From Thioalkalivibrio sp. (GTDB lineage Bacteria; Pseudomonadota; Gammaproteobacteria; Ectothiorhodospirales; Ectothiorhodospiraceae), in contig PWGH01000211.1 of assembly GCA_003555285.1 (NCBI GenBank), forward strand, positions 1-26,585: DNA of 26,585 nucleotides, read 5' to 3'. Numbering within the stretch: the first letter of the stretch is position 1; every line of letters starts with the position of its first letter. A program made the translations under genes and the position numbers. Below, in pieces: positions 24,653-26,585 of the stretch. The notes below the pieces were generated by a model. That model was given only the letters and a program-made list of their open reading frames with translations. It had not been told where the DNA came from and ran no database searches.

Positions 24653-24727
24653 CAGCGCCTGGGACCGTTACCATCGCGATGACGTCGTCCTCGTCCGGGG
24701 GGGCGAAGCAAAGGCAGCGTGGTTTCC

Positions 24728-24735
24728 TAAGGAGG
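24728..24735 (+). promoter_or_regulatory. Full-consensus ribosome binding site
   Basis: TAAGGAGG is the exact complement of the usual 16S rRNA 3' end, 7 bases before ATG 24743. It is the strongest ribosome binding site in the window and suggests that the Met-rich protein is made in quantity. Confidence 0.85.
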
Positions 24736-24742
24736 CAGCAGG

Positions 24743-25264
24743 ATGTCCGAGGTGAATACCGGAGTGACGCCCGAGGTTCGGGCGCGCGAGGCGGCACGCA
24801 AGGCTGGCATGACGGCCGTGCTGGTCGCGGCCATCGTGGCCGCATTTGGCATGGGCCTGTTCATGCTCAACATGGGCCGCGACATGAGCACGATGACCCA
24901 GGCGGTCACGCAAATGGGTCAGGATGTGTCGACCATGGCCCGGGACATGAGTTACATGAGCGGGCGCATGGCGGTGATGGCCGATAGCATGGTCGAAGGC
25001 CAGGCGGGCATGTCGGACGACTTCAGCCGGGTTCGTGTCGGCATGGAGTTCATGGCGCAGGACGTTCGCAGCATGAGCAACAACATGGGCGGGTTGGCGG
25101 TGAATATCGAGAACATGGCCGGCCATATCGACACCATGAACGGCTCGATGTCGCACATGAATCATTCGATGGCCACGATGACCGGCACGATGGGCCGCAT
25201 GTCCGTCGACATCAACCGGTTCACCCGGCCTGAGAGCCTGATGCCGATGTCGCCGTTTCGGTGA
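24743..25264 (+). CDS. Membrane-anchored methionine-core coiled-coil protein, unknown function
   Basis: I do not recognise this 173-residue protein. Residues 1-22 are charged (RAREAARK), residues 23-43 are one hydrophobic helix, and the rest is hydrophilic except for methionine. By the positive-inside rule the N-terminus is cytoplasmic and the body periplasmic. It has 29 Met (17%). From 44 on they fall at 3- and 4-residue steps: 44, 48, 51, 58, 65, 69, 72, 76, 79, 83, 90, then after one stutter 101, 104, 111, 115, 125, 132, 136, 139, 143, 146, 150, 153. Skipped core positions are mostly V, I, L or F (V55, V62, F94, V97, V108, L118, I122, I129, I157). This is a long heptad a/d core made of methionine. 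Gly, Asn, Ser and Asp are frequent outside the core. The last 16 residues are outside the coil. The next gene on the strand encodes a type I secretion ATPase. Confidence 0.85.
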   Translation: MSEVNTGVTPEVRAREAARKAGMTAVLVAAIVAAFGMGLFMLNMGRDMSTMTQAVTQMGQDVSTMARDMSYMSGRMAVMADSMVEGQAGMSDDFSRVRVGMEFMAQDVRSMSNNMGGLAVNIENMAGHIDTMNGSMSHMNHSMATMTGTMGRMSVDINRFTRPESLMPMSPFR

Positions 25265-25353
25265 AGTAAAAAATCGAGAGGAGAGAACCTGAGTCTTGCT
25301 TATGCGGCCCGTTACCGCCAGGATAATCCGTGATCCAAGGAGCAGGTGGACGA

Positions 25354-26585
25354 GTGGTCGAGTCAGCACATAAAGATGGATCCCTGCAGGATGAGAACGA
25401 GACGGATGCGGTTTCCGCGAAGAATCGTCAAGCCCTACCAGAGCCGGCTGCACCGAAGACAGCCGATGACCCGCCGCCACCGCGCGCGTCTCCCGACCGC
25501 GCCGTAACTCCGGATCCCCTGCTCGACTGCCTGATCCTGATTGCGAGATCCCATGGCTCGAATCTGACCCACGACGCCGCAGTGGCCGGACTCCCGGTGG
25601 AGGGCGGTCGGTTGATTCCTTCATTGGTCGGTCGGGCGGCCCAGCGCGCCGGCATGACCACTCGTATCGTCAGCCGCGATCCGCGCGCCCTGAAGGCCGA
25701 ATTGTTGCCGGCCATCCTGTTGCTCGAGGGTCACGACGCCTGGTTGCTGGTGGGCTGGAACGAAAACAAGACCGTCGCCCGCGTGATCGACCCGGAACTT
25801 GGGGATGCCGCGATCGAGGTCCCGCTGGCGGACCTCAAGGCGCGCTACGCCGGGCGCGCGATCTACGTGCGGCCCGAGTTCCGCATGGATTCCCGGACCC
25901 CGCGCGTCTCCAAGGAGCGCCAGGGGCATTGGTTCTGGCGGGTGATCAAGGAAAACCGGCCGCTGTATCGGGATGTGCTGATCGCCGCGGTGATGATCAA
26001 CCTCTTCGCGCTGGCGATGCCGCTGTTCGTGTTGAACGTCTATGACCGGGTGGTTCCCAACCACGCCACGGAGACGCTCTTCGTGTTTGCCGCGGCCGTG
26101 CTCTTCGTATTGGTCGCGGACCTCATCCTGCGCCCCATGCGCAGCCATTTCGTCGATAAGGCGGCGATGCGCGCGGATGTGAAGCTCTCGGCGTCGATCA
26201 TGGAACGGGTGCTGGGCCTGCGCATGGAGCATCGCCCCGCCTCGGTGGGTTCCTTTGCATCGAACCTGGGTGCCTTCGAGTCCGTGCGCGGCTTCATTTC
26301 CTCGTCCACCATCGTTTCCTTCGTCGACCTGCCCTTTGCGATCATGTTCATCGCGATCATTGCCCTGATCGCCTGGCCGCTGGCGATTCCGGTGGTGATC
26401 GGTGCCTTGGTGCTGCTGATCTACGCCGCAACCATTCATCGCAAGTTGCATGCGCTGGCCGAGACCACCTACCGCGTGGCGGCGCAGCGCAACTCGACGC
26501 TGGTCGAGAGTCTGAGCGGGGCCGAGACCCTGAAGGCACTGGGGGGGGAGAGCCGGATTCAGGGGATCTGGGAGCGGGCGACCGC
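25354..26585 (+). CDS. Type I secretion ABC transporter/ATPase, LapB-like (3' end outside window)
   Basis: Inner-membrane ATPase of a type I secretion system, which with an adaptor and outer-membrane channel exports large adhesins or RTX proteins. About 410 residues are visible. There is a Pro-rich acidic leader (1-52), then a C39-peptidase-like domain (about 54-175: DPLLDCLILIARSHG, GLPVEGGRLIPSLVGRAAQRAGM, LLLEGHDAWLLVG). Pro55 stands where the C39 catalytic Cys would be, so the domain binds rather than cleaves substrate. The membrane domain follows with MPLFVLNVYDRVVPNHATETL, RPASVGSFASNLGAFESVRGF, and NSTLVESLSGAETLKALGGE. The nucleotide-binding domain is beyond the window. Start uncertain: GTG 25354 has AAGGAG at 25337-25342 but an 11-base spacer; GTG 25330 has AGGA with 6. 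A run of eight G (26541-26548) lies in the coding sequence. Confidence 0.9.
   Translation, partial: MVESAHKDGSLQDENETDAVSAKNRQALPEPAAPKTADDPPPPRASPDRAVTPDPLLDCLILIARSHGSNLTHDAAVAGLPVEGGRLIPSLVGRAAQRAGMTTRIVSRDPRALKAELLPAILLLEGHDAWLLVGWNENKTVARVIDPELGDAAIEVPLADLKARYAGRAIYVRPEFRMDSRTPRVSKERQGHWFWRVIKENRPLYRDVLIAAVMINLFALAMPLFVLNVYDRVVPNHATETLFVFAAAVLFVLVADLILRPMRSHFVDKAAMRADVKLSASIMERVLGLRMEHRPASVGSFASNLGAFESVRGFISSSTIVSFVDLPFAIMFIAIIALIAWPLAIPVVIGALVLLIYAATIHRKLHALAETTYRVAAQRNSTLVESLSGAETLKALGGESRIQGIWERAT

Noticed and set aside
25302..25373. Possible 23-residue leader ORF before the secretion ATPase
   Set aside because: No ribosome binding site at proper spacing and no regulatory codon pattern.

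Overview
The window is about 26.6 kb of GC-rich bacterial chromosome. It contains the xerC-hslV-hslU and ubiE-ubiJ-ubiB blocks, a rpmB-rpmG...mutM block, an XanB2-type chorismatase and a LapB-type type I secretion ATPase. This combination points to a gammaproteobacterium, possibly one of the Chromatiales or related sulfur-oxidising lineages; the family-level guess is inference. Both ends are cut inside genes (xerC at the left, a type I secretion ATPase at the right). I saw no rRNA, tRNA, CRISPR array or complete insertion sequence.

Layout. 1-6223 (+) is housekeeping: the XerC catalytic domain with a 15-bp tandem repeat at its left edge, the HslVU protease, a small DUF971 protein, then UbiE, UbiJ and UbiB of ubiquinone synthesis in overlapping or nearly touching frames. 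6424-7899 (+) is a two-domain polyphosphate:AMP phosphotransferase. 7900-8861 is a scar. It has a REP-like hairpin, a GGGG-rich heptanucleotide array with G-quadruplex potential, a widely spaced dyad, and the remains of a glutaminase-STAS-cyclic-nucleotide-binding gene that has lost its 5' part and has an internal deletion and frameshift.

15954-8862 (-) is one tightly overlapping nine-gene operon for an Mrp-type cation/proton antiporter. Its order (E, F, G, MbhD-like, MbhE/MnhB fusion, C, then three NuoL/M/N-like proteins) is that of the archaeal Mbh membrane arm, with no hydrogenase module. A HemY-type protoporphyrinogen oxidase (16145-17476, +) is divergent from it. 19928-17505 (-) holds rpmB-rpmG, a terminator, a chorismatase and mutM; the chorismatase interrupts a classic rpmBG-mutM neighbourhood and could supply 4-hydroxybenzoate to the ubiquinone pathway. 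20026-20153 is a large intergenic palindromic element. 22093-20252 (-) is GTP-dependent PEP carboxykinase, followed further right by a small membrane protein of the small multi-drug export family (22872-22429, -).

The right end (+) holds a CoA-disulfide-reductase-like flavoprotein (23098-24483). Next is a 173-residue membrane-anchored protein with 29 methionines, whose methionines occupy the a/d core positions of a roughly 110-residue predicted coiled coil (24743-25264). Last is the start of a LapB-type secretion ATPase (25354 to the end). The methionine-core coiled-coil protein, with a perfect 10-bp dyad and a full-consensus ribosome binding site upstream and the exporter gene downstream, is the best candidate here for something undescribed. 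The three-subunit Mrp/Mbh-like operon, one of whose antiporter-like subunits lacks the conserved TM5 glutamate, is second.
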